A DNA stretch of 64,000 nt from Flammeovirga pectinis. Its GTDB lineage: Bacteria > Bacteroidota > Bacteroidia > Cytophagales > Flammeovirgaceae. The stretch lies in contig NZ_CP034562.1 of NCBI RefSeq assembly GCF_003970675.1, positions 5,143,777 through 5,207,776 of the forward strand, in the 5' to 3' direction. Numbering within the stretch: position 1 is the first letter of the stretch; each line of letters opens with the position of its first letter. Of the stretch, positions 1 to 8,834 are shown in pieces. The position numbers were made by a program, and so were the translations under genes. The notes under the pieces are model-generated. The model saw only the letters and a program-made list of their open reading frames with translations, was not told the DNA's origin and ran no database searches.

Positions 1-13
1 TTAATTTACAACA

Positions 14-1900
14 ATGAAAAAGTATTTTTTAACTATTTTATTCGCACTAACGAGTTTACTTATCTATGCTCAAAGGTCTTCTGATTGGAGTTTCTCTATT
101 GAAGGAAAAGAAAAACAAATTTTTACACATGCATTTACAGGAATTTCGGTTTTAGAAACAACGAAATTTTATTACGGAATAGACCCTGTAAATAAAAAGC
201 CACTTTGGAAAATAAAGAAAGATGCTACTAATGAAGCGTTAAATACTGCTAGTAATATCTCAGATATGGCTGGAGCAGATGTAGGTTTAAGTGCTTTTGC
301 AAAGAAATCTTGGGATCCAATACCAAATTCACCATTAGTATCTATAGATCAACAAATCGTTAATGTATCAACAGGTGAAATACTTGTTCCTGCAGGAAGC
401 TACAAAGAGGTATTAAAAAGTAACTTTTTATCTGCAGCATACTCTACAATTTTAGAGGTTGTTACTGAGGATAATCAAAGAAAGGTGTATAATATAGATC
501 TAAATACTAAAAAAGTTGCTTGGCAAAAAGATTTAGGGAAATATTCTACAACTTCTCAGTTAATGAATAAGACATCTTCTATTCCTAGTGTAGCGTTAGT
601 ACCTAAAACTACTAAGAATGGAGATATTATTTATAAAGAAAAGAAAGAGTTAATCCTTTTTGATGGAAAAACAGGACAAGAGAAATGGAGATTTATATGT
701 AGCCCTGGTTCATTTTTCCTAAATAATGCAGAAGATATTGTAGTAGTTGTGGAAGCTCCTTCTGGATTTAAATCAACTACTTCTGTAAACCCAAAGTTAT
801 CGAAAAAAATTATTGCTGTTGATTTATCGAACGGTAAGCCACTATGGAAAAAATCATTAAAATTAGATGATAATTTTAGAAGTGCTCAAAATGTAAATGA
901 TGAAGAATTTTTAGTAAACTATGGATCTGGTATAAATATTTTTGATTTCAAAACTGGTGAGCAGAGATGGAAAAAAGGATTTAAGGCTAATAATGTTAAA
1001 ACTATTAATCAAAAACCTAATGATGAGCTAGAGGTTTTTTATGCAAATAAAATCATGATGGTTTCTGCAAAAGATGGAGACGAATTATGGAAAAAGCCTA
1101 TTAAATTCGATATGGATGAAGATATTGAAGGTGGTGTAATAAAAAGAGAGTATGAACAAGGAATTTTAATGGTTCATGGTAGAGGTGTTGGTTTTTATAA
1201 CAAGGAAACTGGTAAAAAGAAATGGTTTGCAAAAGTAGAAACTGATAAAGTGGCTTTTAATAACTCTAAAAATATTGTAGCTGTTTTGGATAAAAAGAAA
1301 TTGTACTTATTTAATCCAAATAAAGTTGAAAAGAAATTAGAAAAACTCAAACTTGATATTGAAAAACCTAAAGAAATGTTAGGGTTTGAAGTTTTAAGTA
1401 ATGGATATTTCCTAACAGGAATGCAAGAGTATTTACGTTTAGATGACAAAGGAAATGTTTTAGGACAAGGTTATTATAAACAACTAACATCTGATAGGTT
1501 ACTTAAAGCAGCTTTAACAACAACAGCAATGACAACATCTGTTTTAGGAGCAAGAGGTGAAGTTGATGATATAGAATTTGGCGTATTCATGAGCCCTGAA
1601 AATGCGGAAAAAGTAGCAGACATTAGTGATTCGGCATTTGATGCTTTAGATAAACTAAAAAAAGAGTCTGAGTTACACGGTACAGCTGAGACTGATGGTA
1701 AAAACATTTACTTTATGGAAGGTACTAAAACGGAAGCTGGTGACTTATTACAATTTGTAAAAGTAAATAAGGAATCTGGTAAAGAAGAGGATAGAATGGA
1801 AGTAGGTAGTAATAGAAAAGTTGTTTATAAAATTGAATTAAAACAAGGAATTTTATTTGCTGTAGTTGATGGTAAGCTTTGTGCTTATAATCTTGACTAA
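14..1900 (+). CDS. Exported PQQ-like beta-propeller protein
   Basis: A 628-residue protein with a typical Sec signal peptide: Lys-Lys, a hydrophobic core, and likely cleavage after LLIYAQ near residue 20. Mature sequence carries repeated blade-like units in which a D-x-x-TG turn is followed by a Trp-Lys pair (TGQEKWRF, NGKPLWKK, TGEQRWKK, DGDELWKK, TGKKKWF), the hallmark of PQQ/quinoprotein-like WD propellers such as BamB. There is no lipobox and no obvious catalytic residue, so a binding or scaffolding role in the periplasm is more likely than a dehydrogenase; that is inference. The C-terminal part (about 480-560) is less repeat-like. It ends at a strong terminator, so it is the last gene of its transcription unit. 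Confidence 0.8.
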   Translation: MKKYFLTILFALTSLLIYAQRSSDWSFSIEGKEKQIFTHAFTGISVLETTKFYYGIDPVNKKPLWKIKKDATNEALNTASNISDMAGADVGLSAFAKKSWDPIPNSPLVSIDQQIVNVSTGEILVPAGSYKEVLKSNFLSAAYSTILEVVTEDNQRKVYNIDLNTKKVAWQKDLGKYSTTSQLMNKTSSIPSVALVPKTTKNGDIIYKEKKELILFDGKTGQEKWRFICSPGSFFLNNAEDIVVVVEAPSGFKSTTSVNPKLSKKIIAVDLSNGKPLWKKSLKLDDNFRSAQNVNDEEFLVNYGSGINIFDFKTGEQRWKKGFKANNVKTINQKPNDELEVFYANKIMMVSAKDGDELWKKPIKFDMDEDIEGGVIKREYEQGILMVHGRGVGFYNKETGKKKWFAKVETDKVAFNNSKNIVAVLDKKKLYLFNPNKVEKKLEKLKLDIEKPKEMLGFEVLSNGYFLTGMQEYLRLDDKGNVLGQGYYKQLTSDRLLKAALTTTAMTTSVLGARGEVDDIEFGVFMSPENAEKVADISDSAFDALDKLKKESELHGTAETDGKNIYFMEGTKTEAGDLLQFVKVNKESGKEEDRMEVGSNRKVVYKIELKQGILFAVVDGKLCAYNLD

Positions 1901-1924
1901 TGAATCTTCTTAAGAAGTTGAATA

Positions 1925-1962
1925 AAAAAGTTGTCTTATATTAAGTAAGGCAACTTTTTTTA
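1925..1962 (+). terminator. Intrinsic terminator after the propeller gene
   Basis: AAAAAGTTGTCTTA pairs with TAAGGCAACTTTTT (one G-U pair) around a short AT loop and runs into a T-tract. It lies 24 bases past the stop codon. Confidence 0.8.
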
Positions 1963-2053
1963 TCTAAAAGCAATTTTATCTTACTTTCAATTAAAGTCAT
2001 TAGTTACTTTTTAGCATTTGATTAAATTGCCCAATTAGAATTACAAAAGAATA

Positions 2054-2401
2054 ATGAAGAAAAAACTTATAGTATTAGGTGTAATTGTAGGTAGTGTGTA
2101 TGTATTATTCATGATCATCTTTTACTTTTCATTCGAATCAATTCAAGAAACTCCTGCTTACCATCAAGCTCTGAAAGAAATTAAATTAAGTACGTTAATT
2201 CATAAAAGAGTTGGTGATATAACGGGTGTTGATAAATGGGATAGTGAAGGAAAAGTAGAAATAGAAAATAATTCTACAGAAGGAAAAGCCTATTTTGTTA
2301 TTCCAATACAAGGAGAGAAAGATAGTGTTCATGTTTCAATTTCATTATTTGAAAATGAACATGGTAATTGGATTGTGGAAAATATGAAAGTATTAGACTA
2401 A
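2054..2401 (+). CDS. Small membrane-anchored protein, Coa1/Tim21-like
   Basis: A 115-residue protein with one N-terminal transmembrane helix (about residues 4-27, preceded by Lys-Lys-Lys) and a small alpha/beta domain. The pattern helix (TPAYHQALKEI), then strands reading KVEIENN, GKAYFVIPIQG, VHVSISLFE and WIVENMKV, resembles the cytochrome c oxidase assembly factor Coa1 family seen in many bacteria. The family call is from fold-like pattern only; no catalytic residues are evident. It stands alone between the terminator of the upstream gene and the trp leader. Function unproven. Confidence 0.55.
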   Translation: MKKKLIVLGVIVGSVYVLFMIIFYFSFESIQETPAYHQALKEIKLSTLIHKRVGDITGVDKWDSEGKVEIENNSTEGKAYFVIPIQGEKDSVHVSISLFENEHGNWIVENMKVLD

Positions 2402-2413
2402 AAAATATTTAAT

Positions 2414-2446
2414 TTGAGTGTAGTTTACTATAAAAATTAAGATTTG
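2414..2446 (+). promoter_or_regulatory. Possible trp operon promoter
   Basis: A TTG (2414-2416) and TA-aga-TTTG (2438-2446) are 21 bases apart. The -7 element has one extra base compared with the Bacteroidota TAnnTTTG consensus. A start near 2453 would give a leader of about 33 bases before the leader peptide. Weak evidence. Confidence 0.3.
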
Positions 2447-2485
2447 ATTGCGAATTTCATTCTTAATTCCTAGTTTTATTGCGAA

Positions 2486-2548
2486 ATGATAAAAACAAAA
2501 AAAAATATCGTAAAGTCATGGTGGTGGCGCTCAGTTTCAACTAATTGA
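2486..2548 (+). CDS. trpL: trp operon leader peptide with three consecutive Trp codons
   Basis: A 20-codon reading frame, ATG at 2486 to TGA at 2546-2548, reads MIKTKKNIVKSWWWRSVSTN. The three tandem TGG codons occupy 2519-2527. Tryptophan is the rarest residue, so a WWW run in a tiny frame just ahead of trpE and in front of mutually exclusive hairpins is the classic mark of ribosome-mediated attenuation. The stop codon overlaps the start of the antiterminator strand (2546-2552), so ribosome position directly controls folding. Translation itself is inferred, but the geometry matches the enterobacterial trpL arrangement closely. Confidence 0.85.
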   Translation: MIKTKKNIVKSWWWRSVSTN

Positions 2549-2625
2549 GTGATTGTCCGCGTACAGGCTTTATTTTAAAATATAGATTTTAAAAAGCTCG
2601 CTGATTCACTCAGTGGGCTTTTTTT
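2528..2625 (+). promoter_or_regulatory. trp attenuator (alternative hairpins and terminator)
   Basis: Four segments can be paired. Segments 1:2 are 2528-2536 with 2543-2551 (nine pairs, two G-U). Segments 2:3, the antiterminator, are TGAGTGA 2546-2552 with TCACTCA 2606-2612 (seven perfect pairs). Segments 3:4, the terminator, are AGCTCGCTGA 2595-2604 with TCAGTGGGCT 2610-2619 (ten pairs, two G-U), followed by T 2619-2625. A ribosome stalled at the Trp codons masks segment 1 and frees 2 to pair with 3, allowing trpE transcription; with charged tRNA-Trp the terminator forms. Pairings are seen in the sequence; the mechanism is by analogy to the established trp attenuator. Confidence 0.85.
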
Positions 2626-2663
2626 ATGTTCTAACATTACTATACTAATAGATTTTATAAAAT

Positions 2664-4070
2664 ATGTATCGATTTATCAACACACATGCAGAATTACTTG
2701 CAGATACTGTTACTCCAGTAAGTATTTATTTAAGGGTAAGAGATAGATTTGCAAATAGCTTATTATTAGAAAGTTCTGATTATCATGGAGCAGACAACAG
2801 TTATTCATTTATTTGTTGTGAACCTGTTGCGGAATTTTCTGTTCACGATAAATTATTAAGAGTTCAATATCCTAATAAAGAAGAAAATAAAAGAGAATTA
2901 TCTTCTCATGAAGAAGCTCTAACTGAGTTATCGGTATTTTCTAAATCTTTTGAATATAAGCAGAATGATAATCAAAAATTTGCCTCACATGGCTTATTTG
3001 GTTACATGACTTATGATGCAGTTCAATCTTTTGAAGAAATTGAATTTGATGCTGATAAAGTTGATACTGAAATTCCTCAGATAAGATATCAAGCATTTAG
3101 ATATGTAATAGCAATTAATCATTTTAAGAATGAGTTACATATTTTTGAGCATATTCCTGAAGGAGAAAATTCTGAAAGTAAAATTGAAGAGATAAAATCT
3201 TTAATAAAGAGTAAAAACTTTCCTGCCTATCATTTTAAAAGAGAAGGTGAAGAAACTACAAACTTTACTGATTCAGAATTTTTAGAAGTTCTTAAAAAAG
3301 GGAAAGACCATTGTTTTAGAGGTGATGTTTTTCAGATTGTACTTTCAAGAAGGTATCAACAAGATTTTCAGGGGGATGAGTTTAATGTTTATAGATCACT
3401 GCGTTCTATCAACCCATCACCTTACTTATTTTATTTTGATTATGGTACATATAAAATCTTTGGCTCATCACCAGAGGCACAAATCATTGTAAAAGATAAA
3501 CAAGCGACGATACATCCAATTGCAGGTACTTTTAAACGTACAGGTAATGATAAAAAAGATGCTGAAATAGCTCAACAATTATATGATGATCCGAAAGAAA
3601 ATTCAGAACATGTAATGCTAGTTGATTTAGCTAGAAATGATTTGAGTAGAAACGGGAATAATGTTAAAGTTGAAGTTTTTAAAGAAATTCAATATTACTC
3701 TCATTTAATTCACTTAGTATCTAAAGTAAACGGTCAATTAACAGAAGGGACCGATCCTTTAAGAGTTGTTGCTGATACTTTTCCTGCTGGTACTTTATCA
3801 GGTTCTCCAAAATACAAAGCAATGGAGTTAATTGATAAATACGAAAATGTTCGTCGTAGTTTTTATGGTGGTGCTATTGGTTTTATGAGTTTCGATGGAG
3901 ATTTTAACCACGCTATAATGATTCGTTCGTTTTTAAGCTTGGATAATAAGCTTCATTACAGAGCGGGTGCAGGTGTTGTTGCTCAGTCTTCAGAAGAGAG
4001 TGAACTACAAGAAGTACACAATAAATTGGCTGCTTTGCGTAAAGCATTGGATATGGCCGAAGGACTTTAA
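2664..4070 (+). CDS. trpE: Anthranilate synthase component I
   Basis: A 468-residue chorismate-binding enzyme that makes anthranilate from chorismate, using ammonia from TrpG. The N-terminal part has the LLES element (NSLLLESSDYHG, about residue 30), which in TrpE lies in the tryptophan feedback site. The C-terminal catalytic part shows GTFKRTGND, DLARNDLSRNG, FPAGTLSGSPK, YGGAIG and RAGAGVVAQS, the standard TrpE/PabB/isochorismate synthase signature. LLES and the following trpG favour TrpE over PabB. First structural gene after the attenuator, 38 bases after its T-tract; trpG follows after 33 bases. Both attenuation and end-product inhibition are therefore predicted. Confidence 0.96.
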   Translation: MYRFINTHAELLADTVTPVSIYLRVRDRFANSLLLESSDYHGADNSYSFICCEPVAEFSVHDKLLRVQYPNKEENKRELSSHEEALTELSVFSKSFEYKQNDNQKFASHGLFGYMTYDAVQSFEEIEFDADKVDTEIPQIRYQAFRYVIAINHFKNELHIFEHIPEGENSESKIEEIKSLIKSKNFPAYHFKREGEETTNFTDSEFLEVLKKGKDHCFRGDVFQIVLSRRYQQDFQGDEFNVYRSLRSINPSPYLFYFDYGTYKIFGSSPEAQIIVKDKQATIHPIAGTFKRTGNDKKDAEIAQQLYDDPKENSEHVMLVDLARNDLSRNGNNVKVEVFKEIQYYSHLIHLVSKVNGQLTEGTDPLRVVADTFPAGTLSGSPKYKAMELIDKYENVRRSFYGGAIGFMSFDGDFNHAIMIRSFLSLDNKLHYRAGAGVVAQSSEESELQEVHNKLAALRKALDMAEGL

Positions 4071-4103
4071 TTTAATACAGAGAAGAAAATTTAGCAGAAG
4101 GAT

Positions 4104-4670
4104 ATGAAAATTTTAGTTCTTGATAATTACGATTCGTTTGTGTACAACTTGGTACATTACCTAAGAGAATTAGGACAAACTGTTGATATATATAGAAACG
4201 ATAAAATTACTTTGAAAGAAGTAGGTAAATACGATAAAATATTACTTTCTCCAGGCCCTGGTATTCCTTCGGAAGCAGGAATAATGCCTGAGTTGTTGAA
4301 AACTTATGGAGAGACAAAAAGTATTTTAGGGGTATGTTTAGGGCATCAAGCTATTGGAGAAGCATTTGGAGCAACATTAGAGAACAATCATCCTTTACAT
4401 GGTGTTCAGGATAATGCTCAAGTAGTAACTCCAGAAGCAAAATTATTTCAAGGTATTCCAAATACTTTTAAAATTGGGCACTATCATTCTTGGGTACTTA
4501 AATCTGATAGCTTGGCTGGAACTCAATTAAAGATTACAGCTCGCGATGAAAATGGGTTTGTAATGGCTGTACAGCATAATAAGTTTGATGTGCAAGGAGT
4601 TCAATTTCATCCAGAATCTGTTTTAACAGAACACGGAATGGACATATTGAAAAATTGGGTACAAGGTTAA
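4104..4670 (+). CDS. trpG: Anthranilate synthase component II, glutamine amidotransferase
   Basis: A 188-residue class I glutamine amidotransferase that releases ammonia from glutamine for TrpE. It shows the nucleophile elbow GVCLGHQ (Cys78), the LSPGPG oxyanion segment and the FHPES motif with the catalytic His-Glu pair near residue 168. The length is that of a free-standing subunit, not a TrpG-TrpD fusion. PabA is the main alternative, since the two are nearly identical in sequence and may be shared (amphibolic), but the position in the trp operon supports TrpG. Sixteen bases separate it from trpD. Confidence 0.94.
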   Translation: MKILVLDNYDSFVYNLVHYLRELGQTVDIYRNDKITLKEVGKYDKILLSPGPGIPSEAGIMPELLKTYGETKSILGVCLGHQAIGEAFGATLENNHPLHGVQDNAQVVTPEAKLFQGIPNTFKIGHYHSWVLKSDSLAGTQLKITARDENGFVMAVQHNKFDVQGVQFHPESVLTEHGMDILKNWVQG

Positions 4671-4686
4671 TCTTATAATAATTACC

Positions 4687-5673
4687 ATGAAAAAGATACT
4701 AAACAGACTTTTTGAATACGGGTCATTATCTGAACAAGAAGCTAAAGCGACACTAACAAAATTGGCTCAAGGAGATTTTAATCCAAGTCAGATAGCAGCA
4801 TTTCTTACAGTATACTCTATGCGAAGTATTACGGTAGAAGAGTTAACAGGATTTAGAGATGCAATGTTAGAATTGTGTTTAAGAATAGATTTAGACGACT
4901 TCGACGCAATGGACCTTTGTGGTACGGGTGGAGACGGTCAGGATACATTTAATATATCAACATTATCTTCTTTTATTGTTGCCGGAGCAGGTCAAAATGT
5001 AGCTAAGCACGGTAATAATGGAGTATCTTCTGTATGTGGTTCATCTAATTTGATGGCACACTTTGGGTATGATTTTACAAATGACGTTGATACGTTAAGA
5101 AGAAATTTAGAAGAGGCAGGGATATGTTTTATTCATGCTCCATTGTTCCATCCAGCAATGAAAAATGTGGCACCAATTCGTAGAGAATTAGGAGTTAAAA
5201 CGTTTTTTAATATGCTAGGACCTATGGTAAATCCATCTTTTCCAAATAAGCAGATTGTAGGTGTATTTAGTTTAGAAATTGCACGTTTGTATGGGTATTT
5301 ATATCAACAGACAGAGAAAAAATTTGCAATACTACATTCATTAGATGTATATGACGAAATATCGTTAACATCACCTTTTAAGATTATAACAAAGGAAAGT
5401 GAGCGGTTATTAAAACCAGAAGACTTAGGATTACATTATCAAACTAAAGAATCTTTATTTGGAGGAGGTACTATTGCAGAATCAGCAAAAATATTTACTG
5501 ATGTGTTAGAAAATAAAGGTACACTTCCTCAGCAAGAAGCTGTTCTAGCAAATGCAGGTGTGGCAATTGCAACAGGTAAAGGTTTAGCCTTTCAAGAAGG
5601 TGTAGCTCAAGCAAGAGAATCTTTAGAATCTGGAGCAGCATTAAATGCATTTAAAAAATTAATTAATTCTTAA
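4687..5673 (+). CDS. trpD: Anthranilate phosphoribosyltransferase
   Basis: A 328-residue transferase that joins anthranilate to PRPP. Family marks are DLCGTGGDG (PRPP-binding glycine loop, about residue 77-86), FNIST, KHGNNGVSS, CGSSNLMAHFG and the HPAMKNVAPIRRELGVKTFFNMLGP segment cut here into HPAMKNV and NMLGP, which bind anthranilate and phosphate. Length is usual for TrpD. It starts 16 bases after trpG and ends 15 bases before trpC, so translation is likely coupled. KHGN and CGSSN replace the common KHGNR and GSAD wording of other TrpD proteins; this looks like lineage variation rather than loss of function. Confidence 0.95.
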   Translation: MKKILNRLFEYGSLSEQEAKATLTKLAQGDFNPSQIAAFLTVYSMRSITVEELTGFRDAMLELCLRIDLDDFDAMDLCGTGGDGQDTFNISTLSSFIVAGAGQNVAKHGNNGVSSVCGSSNLMAHFGYDFTNDVDTLRRNLEEAGICFIHAPLFHPAMKNVAPIRRELGVKTFFNMLGPMVNPSFPNKQIVGVFSLEIARLYGYLYQQTEKKFAILHSLDVYDEISLTSPFKIITKESERLLKPEDLGLHYQTKESLFGGGTIAESAKIFTDVLENKGTLPQQEAVLANAGVAIATGKGLAFQEGVAQARESLESGAALNAFKKLINS

Positions 5674-5688
5674 AGAATATCTATTGAT

Positions 5689-6471
5689 ATGACAATTTTA
5701 GATAAAATAGTTGCACATAAAAAGATTGAAGTAGCAGCAAGAAAAGAAATAGTATCTCTTGCAGACCTTCAAGCTAGACCTTTGTTTGACAAAGAACCTG
5801 TATCTGCCAAAGCATGGATTGCTAGTCCTAATAAATCTGGAATTATTGCTGAGTTTAAAAGACAGTCTCCGTCTAAAGGATTAATTAATGGTACTGCAAA
5901 AGTTTCTGATGTAGCAGAAGGCTATTTTAAAGCAGGTGTTTCTGCAATGTCTGTTCTTACAGATCAAGAATTTTTTGGAGGAACCGTAGACGATCTATTG
6001 GCTGCAAGGTCAGTATCTCCTGTTCCTATTATTCGTAAAGATTTTATTGTAGATGAATATCAAATTGTTGAGGCAAAATCAATAGGTGCTGATTTTATTC
6101 TTTTGATAGCCTCTTGCTTAACACCAGAAGAAAGTAAAAAATATGCAGAGGTTGCAAGAAACTTAGGAATGCAAATTTTACTAGAGGTACATAACCAAGA
6201 AGAATTAGAAGCTCACGTTTGTGATAAAATGGATTTAATTGGGGTAAATAACCGTAATCTTAAAACATTTGAGGTAAGTATTGAAAATTCTAAGATTCTT
6301 GCGGAACTAATTCCGAACGAATTCGTAAAAGTTTCTGAAAGCGGAATTAGTAATATCGAAAATATAAAGGAGCTAAAGAAGTATGGTTATAAGGGCTTTT
6401 TAATAGGTGAAAACTTTATGAAGACAAATAATCCATCTAAAGCTGCTAAAGAATTTATAAGTCAATTATAA
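5689..6471 (+). CDS. trpC: Indole-3-glycerol phosphate synthase
   Basis: A 260-residue TIM barrel that closes the pyrrole ring of indole-3-glycerol phosphate. It carries EFKRQSPSKG with the catalytic lysine, the strand end VLTDQEFFGG, PIIRKDFIVDEYQI with a second catalytic lysine, GVNNRNLKTFEV and VSESGI. It is monofunctional; the TrpF activity is encoded separately at 6948. The stop codon is directly abutted by the stop codon of the opposite-strand lipoprotein gene, so this is the last gene of the uninterrupted trpEGDC block and no terminator is visible here. Confidence 0.95.
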   Translation: MTILDKIVAHKKIEVAARKEIVSLADLQARPLFDKEPVSAKAWIASPNKSGIIAEFKRQSPSKGLINGTAKVSDVAEGYFKAGVSAMSVLTDQEFFGGTVDDLLAARSVSPVPIIRKDFIVDEYQIVEAKSIGADFILLIASCLTPEESKKYAEVARNLGMQILLEVHNQEELEAHVCDKMDLIGVNNRNLKTFEVSIENSKILAELIPNEFVKVSESGISNIENIKELKKYGYKGFLIGENFMKTNNPSKAAKEFISQL

Positions 6472-6864
6472 TTAAAATAGACGCTTTTTATTAGCGTGGA
6501 ATTTGATTCTATTAGATTGAGGATAGTAGTCTATTGTTCTATAATAATTGTCTTTAGAGCCTGGAATCAGAAATTTCCCTAATACTTTTATATCATTTAG
6601 TTTGATGTAAACTTCAGAAGGGCTGTTTTCATTTCCATAAACAGTAACTCTTCCAGATTTATGACTTATGTCTATGGAATCAGCTTTTATTTCAATCCCA
6701 GGATCAATAAAATAGGCATTTCCTCTAAGGCAGAGTAATCGTTTATCCTGATTTATAAAAGCACTATCAGCACTATATTCAAGAGATCTTTCTCTATCGT
6801 AAAACTGCTGATTACAACCTATAGATAAGGTTGCTAATAAAATAAGAGGTATCAATTGTCTCAT
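6472..6864 (-). CDS. Lipoprotein with an OstA/LptA-like repeat, inside the trp operon
   Basis: A 130-residue protein with a lipoprotein signal peptide ending in the lipobox LSIGC (Cys near residue 17). The mature part resembles the beta-jellyroll repeat of the OstA/LptA family: strands such as YSADSAFI, LCLRGNAYFI, IEIKADSIDI and GRVTVYG follow the usual 'convert-to, activate, then tag' pattern of LPS-transport proteins. It sits antisense between trpC and trpF, and its stop codon touches that of trpC. Its start codon abuts a perfect 17-base inverted repeat. The OstA link is a pattern judgement; the protein may also be a lineage-specific lipoprotein. Confidence 0.7.
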   Translation of the reverse strand: MRQLIPLILLATLSIGCNQQFYDRERSLEYSADSAFINQDKRLLCLRGNAYFIDPGIEIKADSIDISHKSGRVTVYGNENSPSEVYIKLNDIKVLGKFLIPGSKDNYYRTIDYYPQSNRIKFHANKKRLF

Positions 6865-6909
6865 ACTATAATAAATCTGTAGGTATCAAATATACAGATT
6901 TATTATAGT
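6865..6909. repeat. Perfect 17-base inverted repeat between lipoprotein gene and trpF
   Basis: ACTATAATAAATCTGTA (6865-6881) and TACAGATTTATTATAGT (6893-6909) are exact reverse complements with an 11-base spacer. The left arm touches the start codon of the minus-strand lipoprotein, so its mRNA would fold into a hairpin ending at the ATG. There is no T-tract on the plus strand, so it is not an obvious terminator for trpC read-through. Confidence 0.8.
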
Positions 6910-6947
6910 TGAAGTCTAATTACCGGAGTAACTGTTTTAATTGATAT

Positions 6948-7616
6948 ATGATGAGTAGTATAAAAGATGATGTTTCTATAATTGATTGGAAAGTATGTGG
7001 AATGCGTAATCGGGAAAATATTTATGATATTTTGAAATTATCTCCTGATTATATGGGTTTTATAATGTACCCACCGTCAAGTAGATTTATAGAAAATGAA
7101 GATGTTTCTTTTTTAGAGACAAAGTGGGACGTTCCAACTAAACGAGTGGGTGTATTTGTAAATGAAGAAATAGAAACAATACTCTCACAAAGTAAGAAAT
7201 ATCATTTTGATACGATACAGTTACATGGAAGCGAAACACCTGAAATATGTAGAATACTTAAAGATGCAGGGTATGAGATTTTTAAAGTCTTTGGTATTAA
7301 AGATGAATTCGATTTTTCAACTTTGAAATCTTACGAACCCTATGTAGATGCATTTTTGTTCGATACTAAAAGTTCAAAACATGGAGGGACAGGAAAAACA
7401 TTTGATTGGGGAGTTTTAAAACAATATTCTTCCACAAAGCCATTTATTTTAAGTGGGGGAGTTTCTTTAAAAAATATAAAAGAGCTTACCATTTTAGATC
7501 ATTTACCTTTTAAAGGGATAGATGTAAATAGTAAGTTTGAAATTGAGCCGGCAATGAAAGATATTGCAATGGTTACAGAATTAAGCGATTGGGTGAAATC
7601 CATCAACAAAAAATAA
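6948..7616 (+). CDS. trpF: Phosphoribosylanthranilate isomerase
   Basis: A 222-residue TIM-barrel isomerase acting between TrpD and TrpC. The catalytic cysteine is in WKVCGMRN, and family motifs [46 protein letters not shown] (catalytic Asp) and LSGGV are present. Two adjacent ATG codons (6948 and 6951) could serve as start. It is separated from trpC by the opposite-strand lipoprotein gene, so it needs read-through transcription or its own promoter; none with the TAnnTTTG form was found. trpB starts eight bases after its stop. Confidence 0.94.
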   Translation: MMSSIKDDVSIIDWKVCGMRNRENIYDILKLSPDYMGFIMYPPSSRFIENEDVSFLETKWDVPTKRVGVFVNEEIETILSQSKKYHFDTIQLHGSETPEICRILKDAGYEIFKVFGIKDEFDFSTLKSYEPYVDAFLFDTKSSKHGGTGKTFDWGVLKQYSSTKPFILSGGVSLKNIKELTILDHLPFKGIDVNSKFEIEPAMKDIAMVTELSDWVKSINKK

Positions 7617-7624
7617 TTAGACAA

Positions 7625-8809
7625 ATGACTTACCAAGAACCAGATCAGAATGGCTATTATGGCCAATTTGGAGGAGCATATATTCCAGAAATGCTTTACC
7701 CAAATGTAAAAGAATTAAAGGATAATTATGAGGCAATGATTGCCGACCCAAAGTTTAAAGAGGAATTCGATGGATTATTAAAAGACTATGTTGGTCGTCC
7801 AACTCCTCTTTATTTCGCAAAGAAGTTATCTGATAAATATGGTGCAAAGATTTACCTTAAAAGAGAAGATCTTAACCATACAGGAGCACACAAGATAAAT
7901 AATACAATTGGTCAGATTTTATTGGCTAAACGTTTAAATAAAAAGAAAATTATTGCAGAAACAGGTGCTGGCCAACATGGTGTGGCTACGGCAACAGTTT
8001 GTGCTTTAATGAATATGGAATGTATTGTTTACATGGGGGAAATTGACATTGCACGTCAGAAGCCAAATGTTGAACGTATGCGTTTATTAGGTGCTACAGT
8101 TATTCCGGCAACTAGTGGTTCTAAAACATTAAAAGATGCAACCAATGAGGCTATGCGTCATTGGATAAATAACCCATCTGATACACATTATATTATTGGG
8201 TCTGTAGTGGGACCTCATCCTTACCCAAATATGGTTGCTAAATTCCAATCTGTAATTAGTGAGGAAATGAAATGGCAATTAAAAGAAAAAGAAGGAAAAG
8301 AAAATCCTGATTATGTAATTGCTTGTGTAGGTGGAGGAAGTAATGCAGCAGGTGCATTTTTCCATTATTTAGATGAGTTAGATGTAAATTTAATAGCGGT
8401 AGAAGCTGCTGGTTTAGGCGTTGAATCTGGTGAGTCTGCAGCAACAACAGCATTAGGAACACCGGGTGTATTGCATGGTAGTAAAACTATTCTAATGCAA
8501 ACAGAAGACGGACAGGTAGTTGAACCTTATTCTATATCTGCTGGTTTAGATTACCCAGGAATTGGACCTATTCATGCTTATTTATATGAGTCTGGAAGGG
8601 CACAGTTTAAATATGTTACAGATGAGGAAGCAATGGAAGCTGGTGTTGAATTGAGTAGATCTGAAGGTATTATTCCTGCAGTAGAATCAGCTCATGCATT
8701 TGCAGCTTTAGGTAAAATGGATTTTAAACCTGAAGATGTAGTTGTTGTAAACTTATCTGGAAGAGGAGATAAAGATTTAGAAACTTATATGAAATACGGT
8801 AAGTATTAA
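7625..8809 (+). CDS. trpB: Tryptophan synthase beta subunit
   Basis: A 394-residue PLP enzyme that condenses indole with serine. [10 protein letters not shown] contains the PLP lysine, GGGSNAAG binds the cofactor phosphate, and [21 protein letters not shown] and [13 protein letters not shown] are classical TrpB1 motifs. I place the start at ATG 7625, giving [17 protein letters not shown]; an in-frame start at 7589 would overlap trpF and add 12 unlike residues. It is a TrpB1-type enzyme, which normally pairs with TrpA, yet no trpA follows; a terminator closes the operon here. Confidence 0.95.
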   Translation: MTYQEPDQNGYYGQFGGAYIPEMLYPNVKELKDNYEAMIADPKFKEEFDGLLKDYVGRPTPLYFAKKLSDKYGAKIYLKREDLNHTGAHKINNTIGQILLAKRLNKKKIIAETGAGQHGVATATVCALMNMECIVYMGEIDIARQKPNVERMRLLGATVIPATSGSKTLKDATNEAMRHWINNPSDTHYIIGSVVGPHPYPNMVAKFQSVISEEMKWQLKEKEGKENPDYVIACVGGGSNAAGAFFHYLDELDVNLIAVEAAGLGVESGESAATTALGTPGVLHGSKTILMQTEDGQVVEPYSISAGLDYPGIGPIHAYLYESGRAQFKYVTDEEAMEAGVELSRSEGIIPAVESAHAFAALGKMDFKPEDVVVVNLSGRGDKDLETYMKYGKY

Positions 8810-8834
8810 TTAATATCAATTTGGTAGTAATAAG

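Noticed and set aside
7589..7624. Upstream start for trpB
   Set aside because: It would overlap trpF and add 12 residues not seen in TrpB; ATG 7625 gives the family's normal beginning.
8256..8462. Minus-strand frame inside trpB
   Set aside because: It lies fully within trpB, is Leu/Gln/His-rich, and reflects the reverse complement of a conserved enzyme.
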